From the NCBI GenBank assembly GCA_035468985.1, contig DATISF010000047.1:57359-121358 (forward strand): a DNA stretch of 64,000 bases. The letters are read 5' to 3'. Origin of the DNA: DASVHS01 sp035468985. GTDB lineage: Bacteria; Acidobacteriota; Thermoanaerobaculia; Gp7-AA8. The position numbers and the translations under genes are program-made. The notes under the pieces were generated by a model. The model saw only the letters and a list, made by a program, of their open reading frames with translations. It ran no database searches and had not been told where the DNA came from. This document shows positions 45,869 to 53,464 of this stretch, piece by piece. Every line of letters starts with the position of its first letter. Position 1 is the stretch's first letter.

Positions 45869-46024
45869 GGATCTTTACTGGATGGGGCGGGCGCGAACGC
45901 TCAGGGGCGAGCTTTTACTTCGGTAAGGTTCAAAGAAGAACTCAAGAGGCGTTGAAACATGGCAGGCTGGTACAACAGAAAGCGGTTTCTCACCTGCCCA
46001 TCCAGTAACTCGAACTTCATCGTA
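45836..46024 (-). ncRNA. Structured small RNA, 6S-like candidate
   Basis: About 189 nt between a perfect TATAAT (46036-46031) and a strong terminator, with no convincing protein. A 12-bp perfect closing stem joins TTACTGGATGGG near the 5' end (complement at 45997-46008) with CCCATCCAGTAA near the 3' end (complement at 45875-45886); inside, CAGG/CCTG, GAG/CTC and GTTC/GAAC pairs suggest a long interrupted rod. Length, rod form and closing stem suit 6S RNA, but the central-bubble consensus was not verified. The region holds nothing else from 45830 to 46172. Confidence 0.55.
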
Positions 46025-46030
46025 TGGCCC

Positions 46031-46036
46031 ATTATA
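46031..46036 (-). promoter_or_regulatory. -10 box (TATAAT) of the small RNA
   Basis: Perfect TATAAT on the minus strand; TTGAGA lies 20 bases further upstream, a wide spacing. The surroundings are much more AT-rich than average. Confidence 0.65.
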
Positions 46037-46172
46037 CGCACAGATTGTGAAAAATTTCTCAATGTAACAGCAATGTGACAAGCCCTTCATTACCTGAGAG
46101 ATACCGGCTCGTCATGGAATCGGGCGCAGTCTAATACAGAACGACTGTTCGGTCTACTTGGTTTTCGGAAAC

Positions 46173-46703
46173 TCAGCGCCGGGCGGTCAGCGAGGGCATC
46201 GGCACCAGCGCCCCGGCCAGCGAGACGTGCCCGCCGAGGGTCTCGGCCGGAGCACCGTTGAGGAGAATCCGCACCCGTTTCGCGTCGGGGAAGTTCGCCA
46301 CCACCGTCTGCACCAGCGAATACGCGGCCATCAACTCCTGGTGGCTGCCGGTCGGCCATCCGTCGATCAGCGTCGGGCCGCCGAGGTCGACGATGACGGT
46401 GCCGTCGGGAAGGTAATACGCGGCGCGGAGGACCGCGTCCGCGGGAAAGAGCCGCGGCACCGCGGCATTGGCGGAGCCTTTCAGCAACTCGCGGATGACG
46501 GCAGGAATCGCGCCGGCGGGATTCTCGGGCAGCGGGACATCGCGCCGCTCCGGAACGAGGAGCATGTCCGGCGATTCGTAATACAGCTCGACCGTGCGCA
46601 ACTCGACCTTGTTCTCGACATTCAGATTCGAGGAGAGCGGTTTCTTCTGTCTGCACGCTCCGAACGCGGCGAGCAGCAGAAAGAGAACGGCGATCCGGCG
46701 CAC
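46173..46703 (-). CDS. GerMN-domain lipoprotein
   Basis: 176 residues from GTG 46703, sharing one base with the amidase stop (TAGTG); the frame upstream runs inside the amidase gene. Lipoprotein-like signal peptide with AFGAC (Cys about residue 17). The rest is a GerMN domain: VELYYESPDMLLVPERRDVP, VIRELLKGSANA, LPDGTVIVDLGG, LVQTVVANFPDAKRVRILLNG. GerMN proteins are found with wall hydrolases and germination or division factors; pairing with an amidase here fits a periplasmic wall role. Confidence 0.85.
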   Translation of the reverse strand: MRRIAVLFLLLAAFGACRQKKPLSSNLNVENKVELRTVELYYESPDMLLVPERRDVPLPENPAGAIPAVIRELLKGSANAAVPRLFPADAVLRAAYYLPDGTVIVDLGGPTLIDGWPTGSHQELMAAYSLVQTVVANFPDAKRVRILLNGAPAETLGGHVSLAGALVPMPSLTARR

Positions 46704-48247
46704 TACGTTTTGCCCTTCTGCGGAGGCGCCGCCGGCTTGGTCACGCCGGCGGACACGTGCGGCTGCGCGGACGGTTGCACAAGGCCGATCCGCGTCTCGT
46801 AGTCGACTTTGTACCGTCGAATCGCGCGTACGAGCGCATCGACCATCGTGTCCTGGAAGCCGTCGGACTTCAGCTTCGCCTCTTCCTCGGGATTGGTGAT
46901 GAAGCCGACTTCGACGAGCGCTGCCGGCATCGTCGCGCCGACGAGAACCTTGAACGGCGCCTGCTTCACGCCGCGATTCTGCACGTTCGTCGCAGCGTTC
47001 ATTTCTTCCTGAATGTCCTGCGCGAAACGGCTCGATTCCTGGAGGTACTCCTGCTGCGCCAGGTCCCACAGGATCAGCTTGAGATCGGGCGTCGGGCCCG
47101 TCTTCGGCGCGGCCGTCGATGCGTTCTCGGTCTCCGCCGCCCGCTTCGCCAGCTCGTCGGATGCTTCGAGCGACAGGAAGTACGTCTCGCTTCCCTTCGC
47201 CCCCTTCACGACTGCGGCATTCATGTGGATCGACAGGAAGAGGTCCGCCTTGTACTGATTCGCGATCGCCGTGCGCTGATCGAGCGAGACCACGGTGTCA
47301 TCTTCGCGCGTGAGCACCACGCGGGCGTTGATCGACGACTGCAGAGCGGCCGACAATTTCCTGGCCACGGCCAGGGTGATGTCTTTCTCCATCAGACCGC
47401 CCGGCCCGACGGCTCCGACTTCCTTGCCGCCGTGGCCGGGATCGATCACGATCGTGCGAATGCCCGCCGGCTCCACCGAGGGCTTGATTCCGGGCAGCTG
47501 CGGCGTCCGGCCGGGGACGGGAGCGGCGGCCTTCCGCAGATCGAGAATGATCCGGAAAGGATTGTCGAGTTTGTACGCGTCGCCGGCCACATCGGGCGAC
47601 GTCAGCTGGATTCGCACGTCGCTCCCGGAAAACGATGCATGCGCGACGTTCGGGTCGTCATAGGCCTGCTCGGCGAACGGCGCGGCGAGCGGCGCCTTGA
47701 AGCGGATGACGTATGCCGCCGCGTCCTTGGCAATGGCGTACTCGGATGGCGCGGAAAGCGTCAGGACGATCTTCGAGATCCCCTGAACGTTCGTGACGCT
47801 CATCTGCACCGCGACGATCGATTGCTGCCGCAGGCGAACCGTCAGAACGCGCGCACCTGAATCCCAGATGACCTCCTGCTCCGCCGCCTTCGCCAGGAAG
47901 CCGTTGAAGAACTGCCACGGAACGAACGGAACGCCGGCGACGACGATCGGGTTGACCGGCATCTCGATCAGATCATCGCGAACGACGGCGAATCGCGTGT
48001 CCGGACCGAACGCGGCGATCGTGTTGTTCAGCGTGACCCTGAATCCGCCGCTGTCGGGTTGAATCGTCCCGCCGAGCGCCGTCACGACATCGTTGGCGGA
48101 GAAGTACGTCAGCCCGTTCTGCTGGGTGATGGCCACCGGCTTGTCGCCGGACGGCGTCCGCAGCGTGGCCTGCCCCTCTGCTTGCGCCAGAACGATCGAT
48201 GCGACCGCGAGCAGACCGAGAACACCGGGGAGCAGGAATCGTTTCAT
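46703..48247 (-). CDS. N-acetylmuramoyl-L-alanine amidase (AmiC-like) with AMIN domain
   Basis: 514 residues from ATG 48247 (MKRFLLPGVLGLLAVASIVL), with GGA and a GATAAT box close upstream. Signal peptide, then a copper-amine-oxidase-N-like strand region (about 40-120), an AMIN domain (VTNVQGISKIVLTLSAPSEY) and a zinc-dependent Amidase_3 domain: TIVIDPGHGGKEVGAVG, EKDITLAVARKL, FLSIHMNAA and the late catalytic Glu in ALVEVGFITNPEEE. It cleaves the amide between MurNAc and L-Ala, for example at septa. Divergent from the lipoprotein gene at 48295. Confidence 0.93.
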   Translation of the reverse strand: MKRFLLPGVLGLLAVASIVLAQAEGQATLRTPSGDKPVAITQQNGLTYFSANDVVTALGGTIQPDSGGFRVTLNNTIAAFGPDTRFAVVRDDLIEMPVNPIVVAGVPFVPWQFFNGFLAKAAEQEVIWDSGARVLTVRLRQQSIVAVQMSVTNVQGISKIVLTLSAPSEYAIAKDAAAYVIRFKAPLAAPFAEQAYDDPNVAHASFSGSDVRIQLTSPDVAGDAYKLDNPFRIILDLRKAAAPVPGRTPQLPGIKPSVEPAGIRTIVIDPGHGGKEVGAVGPGGLMEKDITLAVARKLSAALQSSINARVVLTREDDTVVSLDQRTAIANQYKADLFLSIHMNAAVVKGAKGSETYFLSLEASDELAKRAAETENASTAAPKTGPTPDLKLILWDLAQQEYLQESSRFAQDIQEEMNAATNVQNRGVKQAPFKVLVGATMPAALVEVGFITNPEEEAKLKSDGFQDTMVDALVRAIRRYKVDYETRIGLVQPSAQPHVSAGVTKPAAPPQKGKT

Positions 48248-48281
48248 TTTTCCAACTGAATTATCGCACGCCATCACGTGA

Positions 48282-48287
48282 TAGATT
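48282..48287 (+). promoter_or_regulatory. -10 box (TAGATT) for the lipoprotein gene, predicted leaderless
   Basis: TAGATT ends seven bases before ATG 48295. Confidence 0.45.
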
Positions 48288-48294
48288 CGCCGTC

Positions 48295-48870
48295 ATGAGG
48301 CGATTCGCCGTCTGCGCGCTGATGGTCGCGCTCGCCGCCTGCAGCTCGGAAAAGCCGAAAAGCACCCCCAGCAAAGAGCCGGTGAGCGTCCGCGGCTGGA
48401 TCGAGGACGTCGCCGGCTCCCCGCACGAGACCAACCCCGACATGGAGGCCGCGCGCCGCGGGCAGATCTTTCAGGCGACGTCCGTGTGGGTCGAGAACGT
48501 CGATTACGTTTCCGGAGGCGTGGCCGAAAACGGCTCGTTCATCCTCCTGGACGTTCCGCCGGGAAATGTCACGATCGGATTCGACGCGCCCGGCGCGGAA
48601 CAGGCCCGCGTCGTTCTGCAGAACATCCCCGGAAACGCAGACGTGTTCATCCCCGGCCTGATTCTGAAGAAAGGCGGCGCAGCGGTCGCCAAGCCGGAGG
48701 ACGTGAAAGTGCGCGTGCCGGCGCGAATCGACAAAGAAAGGCCGACGGGAAAAACGGCCATCGTGGGCGGCGTGTCGGTGCCCATCACCGACGTGCCGCT
48801 CGCCGCCATGATCGACCGGCACGACTACCCGAAACCGGGCGGCTTCCGGCCGGTCGCCATCTTCAAGTGA
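48295..48870 (+). CDS. Lipoprotein of unknown function
   Basis: 191 residues from ATG 48295. Lipoprotein signal peptide with lipobox LAAC (Cys about residue 16). The mature part begins with a Ser/Lys/Pro linker and contains VSVRGWIEDVAG, GSFILLDVPPGNVTIGFDAP and GADVFIPGLILKKGG-like strands, reminiscent of carboxypeptidase-regulatory-like or CNA-B beta sandwiches, but I cannot assign a family. The 3' end faces the dehydratase gene across a family A repeat. Confidence 0.75.
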   Translation: MRRFAVCALMVALAACSSEKPKSTPSKEPVSVRGWIEDVAGSPHETNPDMEAARRGQIFQATSVWVENVDYVSGGVAENGSFILLDVPPGNVTIGFDAPGAEQARVVLQNIPGNADVFIPGLILKKGGAAVAKPEDVKVRVPARIDKERPTGKTAIVGGVSVPITDVPLAAMIDRHDYPKPGGFRPVAIFK

Positions 48871-48887
48871 CGCGCGCCCTCGCGCGC

Positions 48888-48965
48888 GTCATCCCGAGGA
48901 GACGAGCCATCCGCGAGGCGACGAACGATCTCGCGCCCTTCGCGCTCTGGGGCGCTCAGGATGAC
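48888..48965. repeat. Family A palindromic repeat between convergent genes
   Basis: From GTCATCCCGAG to GCTCAGGATGAC, a degenerate copy. Its last ten bases form the stop and final codons of the dehydratase gene on the minus strand. Confidence 0.8.
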
Positions 48966-49927
48966 GTCACGATCTCGGCGAACTTCTTCAAATCGATATT
49001 GCCGCCCGACACGACCGCGACGATCGGGCCGTCTCCCGCTCTCCCGGACAGTGCTGCGGCCACGGGCAGCGCTCCGGCACCTTCGGCGATCACACGAACC
49101 TTCTCGGCCACGACCTTCATCGCCCGCTTCACTTCGTCGAGCGTGACCACGATCGAGCCGTCGACAACTCCCTGCATCCGGTCCCACATCCGAGGAAAGA
49201 TGCTCTTGCCGCCGGCACCGTCGACGAACGTGGCCTCCCATCGATCGAACACCTGCGGCGAGCCGGCGGCGAATGACTTGGCTCCCGGTGCCGCCGTCTC
49301 CGGCTCGGCACCGAGGATGCGGACCTTCGGCGCGAACGCACGGACGCCGCTGCCGACGCCGGTGATCAACCCACCGCCTCCGATCGCGGTGATGACCGTC
49401 TTCACATTCGGCAGATCTTCGATGATCTCGAGGCCGACGGTGGCGTTGCCGGCGATGAAGTCGTGATCGTCGAACGGATGGACGAACGTTCCCTCGACGC
49501 CGGGGAACTCGCGCGCCTCCATGGCGTTCCAGCACGCATCGAACGGCGCTTTCACCAGCTTCGCGCCGAGATTGCGCATGCGCTCGACCTTCGTATCTGG
49601 CGCGGTCTCAATCACCACCACCGTGCACGGCAGGCCGGCCTCGCGCGCCGCATAAGCGACGCCCTGACCGGCGTTTCCCGCGCTGATCGTCCAGACTCCC
49701 TTCGACCGCGCTTCCTTCGACAGCAACGCCACGGCGTTCGCGGCGCCGCGAATCTTGAACGCATTGATCGGCTGCAGCGTCTCGAGCTTCAGCCAGATCT
49801 CCGGTGCAGCGGTGTTATGCAGCAGCCGGATCAGCGGCGTTCGTGTGATCACGTTCCGGATGCGCTCGCGCGCGGCACGGATCTCTTCGAGTGTGACTGA
49901 GCGGACGGGCGGAGGTGCTGTGGGCAT
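48956..49927 (-). CDS. PLP-dependent threonine/serine dehydratase family protein
   Basis: 323 residues. Fold type II PLP enzyme: schiff-base Lys in NAFKIRGAANAV, SAGNAGQGVAYAAREAG, the phosphate loop GGGGLITGVGSG and VVSGGNID near the C-terminus. Threonine ammonia-lyase, serine racemase and related enzymes share this architecture; there is no C-terminal ACT domain, so it is a catabolic or racemase type rather than the allosteric IlvA. The final residues and stop codon come from the family A repeat. Confidence 0.88.
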   Translation of the reverse strand: MPTAPPPVRSVTLEEIRAARERIRNVITRTPLIRLLHNTAAPEIWLKLETLQPINAFKIRGAANAVALLSKEARSKGVWTISAGNAGQGVAYAAREAGLPCTVVVIETAPDTKVERMRNLGAKLVKAPFDACWNAMEAREFPGVEGTFVHPFDDHDFIAGNATVGLEIIEDLPNVKTVITAIGGGGLITGVGSGVRAFAPKVRILGAEPETAAPGAKSFAAGSPQVFDRWEATFVDGAGGKSIFPRMWDRMQGVVDGSIVVTLDEVKRAMKVVAEKVRVIAEGAGALPVAAALSGRAGDGPIVAVVSGGNIDLKKFAEIVTSS

Positions 49928-49963
49928 GCGCGCGGAATTGTAGTCCCGGCGCGAGAGGCGCGA

Positions 49964-50608
49964 TCACCGCGGACGCGACGTCCGCTCTCCGCTCCCGGGT
50001 GCGGCCGCAGCGATCCGCAGCGTGGCCGGGTCCTGAAGGATCACCACGCCGGCGTTCGCGGGCACGGCCTGTTCGAATGCACCGTTTACCCGCGCGACGA
50101 GCTTCAGCTCGCGCACGATCGCATCGTTCCGCAATGTGCGGCCCTCGTTCTCGCCGGCTTTGACCACGGTCGGCGCGCTGTCCTCAACGACGACGGCGTA
50201 GAGATCGAGCGGATGCGGCGCGAATCCCTTCGCCACGCCGTTCGACACGCCGATGCGCGCGCCGCGCGGCTCGTTCGCAACACGGTTGATTGCTTCCTCG
50301 ATCGCTCGCCGGTCCGATCCGACCATCTGCAACTCTCCACCAACGACGGCCTGCGGCGTGTAGGCGCTGCTCAGATGGAGCGTGCGCGTGTACGCGACCT
50401 GCCGGGCCGTCCACTGCGGCGATGAGAATGGATCGCGCCAGCCGAGGCTGTTCCAGTAATCGACGTGGAACGCCAGCGCGATCACGCGGTTGTCTTTCTT
50501 GAGCTCTCCGATCAACTGATCGGCCGGCGGACAGCTCGATCAGCCTTGTGACGTGAAGAGCTCGACGACCACGGGAAGAGCGGCAATCAGGAGAAGGCTA
50601 CGCAGCAT
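49964..50608 (-). CDS. DUF1223 thioredoxin-like protein with in-frame UGA (candidate selenoprotein)
   Basis: Read from ATG 50608 (AGAGAAG upstream, 11-base overlap with the eamA-type gene), the frame begins MLRSLLLIAALPVVVELFTS, then QG, UGA at 50540-50542 (codon 23), then SSCPPADQLIGELKK and the normal DUF1223 body to 49964. The family normally has GCSSCPPAD, so UGA replaces exactly the first Cys of the CxxC-type motif. A hairpin just after the UGA has an apical loop AGUU 23-26 nt downstream. Total 214 residues if Sec is inserted. The alternative is a nonsense mutation with initiation at TTG 50515. Confidence 0.75.
50501..50542 (-). promoter_or_regulatory. Putative bacterial SECIS element after the UGA
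   Basis: Nucleotides 3-39 after the UGA: outer stem GAGCU (50537-50533) with AGCUC (50505-50501), apical stem CCGAUC (50523-50518) with GAUCGG (50513-50508), loop AGUU with G at position 24. The arrangement fits the bacterial SECIS rule of a G-containing apical loop about 16-37 nt after the UGA. Confidence 0.6.
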
Positions 50609-51536
50609 TCTTCTCTTCAGATGCCGGAACGACGGCGAGGTTACGCTGCCGCATCCCGGCCGTCTGCACGAGCGCCACACCCGCGAGGATCACCACCATC
50701 GCCGCGATCGAGACCCACGTCAGCCGCTCGTTCAGAATCAGCCAGCCCACGATCACGGCAATGACCGGGTTCACGTACGCGTAGAGCGACGACTGCGAGG
50801 TGGGCATGTGCGCGAGCGCATACACATAGGCGCTGTACGCGATGATCGATCCGAGAATCGTCAGGTACGCGAGCGCTGCGAACGTCCTCGGCGTGAAGTG
50901 CAGGCGCGCGGGCTCGCCGGTCACGACGCCGGCGATCCCGAGCATGATCCCGCCGAACAGCATCTGCAGGCTCGCCGACGTGAGCGGCGCGACGTGCTTC
51001 AGCGTGTACTTGCTGCGCATCGAGCCGACCTGCCACGCGAGCGATCCGACCTGCATCACCAGTGCGCCGACCACGAAATGAATGTCGTATGCGCCGCCGG
51101 CTCCCTTCGGCGTGACCAGCATGGCCACGCCTGCGAATCCCATGAGCATGCCGATGAGGCCGCGCGTCGTATGCCGTTCGCCACCGGTGCGGAACAACTC
51201 GAGCAGCGCCATCCAGAACGGCGCCGTGGCGACGAACAGAGCGGCCAACCCGCTCGGAACCCACTGTTCGGCCCAGACGACCGCGAGGTTGCCGATCCCG
51301 ATCATGAGAAATCCGACGAGCGCGAGATTGGCGAGCGTCCGGCCGTCGCGCGGAAGACGCGCGCCGCGGATGAGCGCGATGGTCGTCATCACAACTCCGG
51401 CCACGACGAACCGCATCGACGTCAGCAGCATCGGCGGAATCGTCTCCACGGCGACGCGGATGGCCAGGTACGTCGTGCCCCAGACGATGCAGACGGTCGC
51501 GAATGCGGCCAGGGCCAGACCGCGCTCGTGCTTCAC
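50598..51536 (-). CDS. EamA/DMT-family transporter
   Basis: 312 residues from GTG 51536, overlapping the Lrp-family stop (GTGA); the longer frame upstream lies inside that gene. Ten membrane segments in two EamA repeats: FATVCIVWGTTYLAIRVAVE opens the first and LQMLFGGIMLGIAGVVTGE lies in the second, with YVNPVIAVIVGWLILNERLT near the end. Drug/metabolite transporters of this type export amino acids or other small metabolites; the direct coupling with an Lrp/AsnC regulator suggests an amino-acid-related substrate. Confidence 0.9.
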   Translation of the reverse strand: MKHERGLALAAFATVCIVWGTTYLAIRVAVETIPPMLLTSMRFVVAGVVMTTIALIRGARLPRDGRTLANLALVGFLMIGIGNLAVVWAEQWVPSGLAALFVATAPFWMALLELFRTGGERHTTRGLIGMLMGFAGVAMLVTPKGAGGAYDIHFVVGALVMQVGSLAWQVGSMRSKYTLKHVAPLTSASLQMLFGGIMLGIAGVVTGEPARLHFTPRTFAALAYLTILGSIIAYSAYVYALAHMPTSQSSLYAYVNPVIAVIVGWLILNERLTWVSIAAMVVILAGVALVQTAGMRQRNLAVVPASEEKNAA

Positions 51537-52009
51537 GACGCCACCCCGCCGAGGATCACCCCGCCGACTTTCTCGAGATGCGTCTGCATCACGATCGTCG
51601 TGCGTGTCGTCAACGACAACGGAGCCGAGGTCAGCCGGTTGACCAACGCGTTGAGCGACGGAATCGAATCGGTGCGGACTTTGATCAAGTAACAATCGTC
51701 GCCGGCGACCGTGTGAACTTCCAGCACTTCCCTGCCGGCGATGAGTGCGCGAAACGCCTTGTCGGCTTTCGGACCCTTCGTGCTGCCGCGCGCGGCGACG
51801 AACGCGGTCACGTTCTGACCGAGGGCGTTCGGATCGACGACGGCGGTGGTGCCGCGGATGACCCCCCGGCGCTCCAGCTTCTCGATGCGGTCGGCTACGG
51901 CCGGCCGGGAGAGGCCGACCTGCTCGGCAATCTGCGCCGCGGGCGCGCGACCGTCGCGTAGCAGAGCGTCGACGATGCGAAGATCGAGCTCATCCAGTTC
52001 GACAGCCAC
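51533..52009 (-). CDS. Lrp/AsnC-family transcriptional regulator
   Basis: 158 residues from GTG 52009. N-terminal winged helix-turn-helix (LDELDLRIVDALLRDGRAP, IAEQVGLSRPAVADRIEKLE) and a C-terminal RAM ligand domain (VLEVHTVAGDDCYLIKVRTD). These proteins form octamer-like discs that sense amino acids. TAGAAT ends six bases before the GTG, so the transcript should be leaderless. It heads a three-gene operon: regulator, EamA exporter, DUF1223 protein. Confidence 0.93.
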   Translation of the reverse strand: MAVELDELDLRIVDALLRDGRAPAAQIAEQVGLSRPAVADRIEKLERRGVIRGTTAVVDPNALGQNVTAFVAARGSTKGPKADKAFRALIAGREVLEVHTVAGDDCYLIKVRTDSIPSLNALVNRLTSAPLSLTTRTTIVMQTHLEKVGGVILGGVAS

Positions 52010-52015
52010 ATCTGA

Positions 52016-52021
52016 ATTCTA
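52016..52021 (-). promoter_or_regulatory. -10 box (TAGAAT) for the lrp-type operon, predicted leaderless
   Basis: TAGAAT on the minus strand ends six bases before GTG 52009. Confidence 0.5.
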
Positions 52022-52063
52022 CTGACGAATCGGAGCATTGTCCAGCCTTTCACTGTCTTATCG

Positions 52064-52411
52064 TCAGCGAGCAAGGGCGGCAACCGCCAGGGCGGCGGCC
52101 CGCAGACGCCCGCGACTCGCGCTTTTCCGGACCATCCGGGAAAGGCGCGGGTAACGGAATTCGGCGCGGCGCACCGAGCTGCCAGCCAGGTCGCGCTGCA
52201 AGTACTCGATCTTGACGCTGCGCGAAGGATCGGTGGCCAGGCGGCGAAGCGACTGGCGGCCGAAAACGACGGACCGCAGCTTCAGCCCCGACGCGCTGAC
52301 CGCGAAACGGACCGCATCATCGTCGGAGCAGACCCGGAGCACACTCCCGGCCGGCAGTACGCTCACGATCTCCTGGGCAATTCGCGTCTCTTCGGCGGTG
52401 GTGATCTTCAT
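52064..52411 (-). CDS. Small hypothetical protein
   Basis: 115 residues from ATG 52411, with GGAAG upstream. No signal peptide; an N-terminal alpha/beta-looking part (EIVSVLPAGSVLRVCSDDDA, VRFAVSASGLKLRSVVFGRQ) and a basic Arg/Ala-rich C-terminus (RKSASRGRLRAAALAVAALA). No family recognised. Codon use and GC content match its neighbours, and the frame has third-position G/C bias, so it is probably real. Confidence 0.55.
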   Translation of the reverse strand: MKITTAEETRIAQEIVSVLPAGSVLRVCSDDDAVRFAVSASGLKLRSVVFGRQSLRRLATDPSRSVKIEYLQRDLAGSSVRRAEFRYPRLSRMVRKSASRGRLRAAALAVAALAR

Positions 52412-52487
52412 GGGGCTTCCTCCGTTCGATCTGCTGTAATAGACGTGATTCGATGCTCAAAGTTTCTCTCCCCGTCCGCAATCTTCT

Positions 52488-52787
52488 GTGAACGCGCCGT
52501 CAAAAATCGTTGTATTCGTGCCGCTTCAGCGCACTGCGGAAGCGAAGGACAACGAGACCATTCTCGATGTCGGCCGGCGCGCCGGGGCGCCCATCGGCAA
52601 CTCCTGCGGCGCCATCGGCGTCTGCGCCCGGTGCAGCGTGCGCGTGCTCTCGGGAGCGGAAAATCTCACCCCGCCGACCGAGATCGAGGCCCGCGTCGCG
52701 CAACGCCGGAAGCTCGACTCCGATGAGCGCCTGGCCTGCCAGGCCGTCGTCCTCGGAAACTGCGAGATCACGACGACGTACTGGTAA
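52488..52787 (+). CDS. 2Fe-2S ferredoxin
   Basis: 99 residues from GTG 52488. Plant/adrenodoxin-type [2Fe-2S] fold with the cluster ligands in NSCGAIGVCARCSVRV and ERLACQAVVLGN (C-x4-x-C-x2-C ... C). N-terminal part (KIVVFVPLQRTAEAKDNETI) matches the beta-grasp start of the family. Probably a small electron carrier for an oxygenase or Fe-S assembly route; the partner is not next to it. A CAATCT box three to five bases upstream leaves almost no leader. Confidence 0.88.
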   Translation: MNAPSKIVVFVPLQRTAEAKDNETILDVGRRAGAPIGNSCGAIGVCARCSVRVLSGAENLTPPTEIEARVAQRRKLDSDERLACQAVVLGNCEITTTYW

Positions 52788-52816
52788 CGGGCGTATCACA
52801 TGCAACAGGAAACGGC

Positions 52817-53464
52817 GTGAGCGACGGAGCGAAACGGATCCTGATCTTCGCCGCGCTGATGGCGTGGTGCGCGGGGTTGTTGTTTCTCCGGATCGTCCGC
52901 GCCGGCACGCTGACCTACGTGTTTCTGGTCTGGAATCTCTTTCTCGCGGCGATTCCGGCGGCCGCCGCGGCGCTGTTCGCGATCAGCCGTTCCCGCCTCT
53001 CGCAAGCGTTGTCATTCGTCGTGTGGTTGCTCTTTCTTCCGAATGCACCGTACATCGTGACCGACTTCATTCATCTCACTCCGCGGCCGCCGGTCCCGCT
53101 GTGGTACGACGTCGCGCTGCTCCTCTCCTTCGCCGGCACGGGCCTGCTGCTCGGCTACAGCTCCATCTCCGACGTTCAGAACGCGATCGCCCGCCGGTTC
53201 GGCGCAGGGGCCGGATGGACCACCGCATTCGCCGCGCTTCTGCTCTCCGGCTTCGGCATCTACCTCGGCAGATTCCTCCGCTGGAACAGCTGGGATGCGA
53301 TCACCGATCCGCTGGACATGCTCGGCTTCATGGCCCGACATGCGGTCCATCCGCAATCGCATCTGCGAACGCTCGCCGTCACGATGATCTACGGCATCGG
53401 CCTGACCCTCGGCTACCTCGCCTACCAGGTGCCGCGATTGCGGATGAACATGCAGTCGCCGTAG
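52817..53464 (+). CDS. DUF1361 membrane protein
   Basis: 215 residues from GTG 52817 with AGGAA upstream. Five to six membrane segments. The DUF1361 core VWLLFLPNAPYIVTDFIHL and the later RWNSWDAITDPL region are family hallmarks. Function unestablished. The last 43 bases overlap the convergent queA gene, so both C-termini use the same DNA. Confidence 0.85.
   Translation: MSDGAKRILIFAALMAWCAGLLFLRIVRAGTLTYVFLVWNLFLAAIPAAAAALFAISRSRLSQALSFVVWLLFLPNAPYIVTDFIHLTPRPPVPLWYDVALLLSFAGTGLLLGYSSISDVQNAIARRFGAGAGWTTAFAALLLSGFGIYLGRFLRWNSWDAITDPLDMLGFMARHAVHPQSHLRTLAVTMIYGIGLTLGYLAYQVPRLRMNMQSP

Noticed and set aside
45875..46090. 71-residue minus-strand open frame
   Set aside because: Crosses the -10 box and body of the candidate small RNA; its start would lie before the transcription start.
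50513..50515. TTG 50515 as the true start of the DUF1223 gene
   Set aside because: It would remove the redox motif and leave a coding-like leader with family-specific residues (VELFTSQG) unexplained; kept as the fallback if selenocysteine is disproved.
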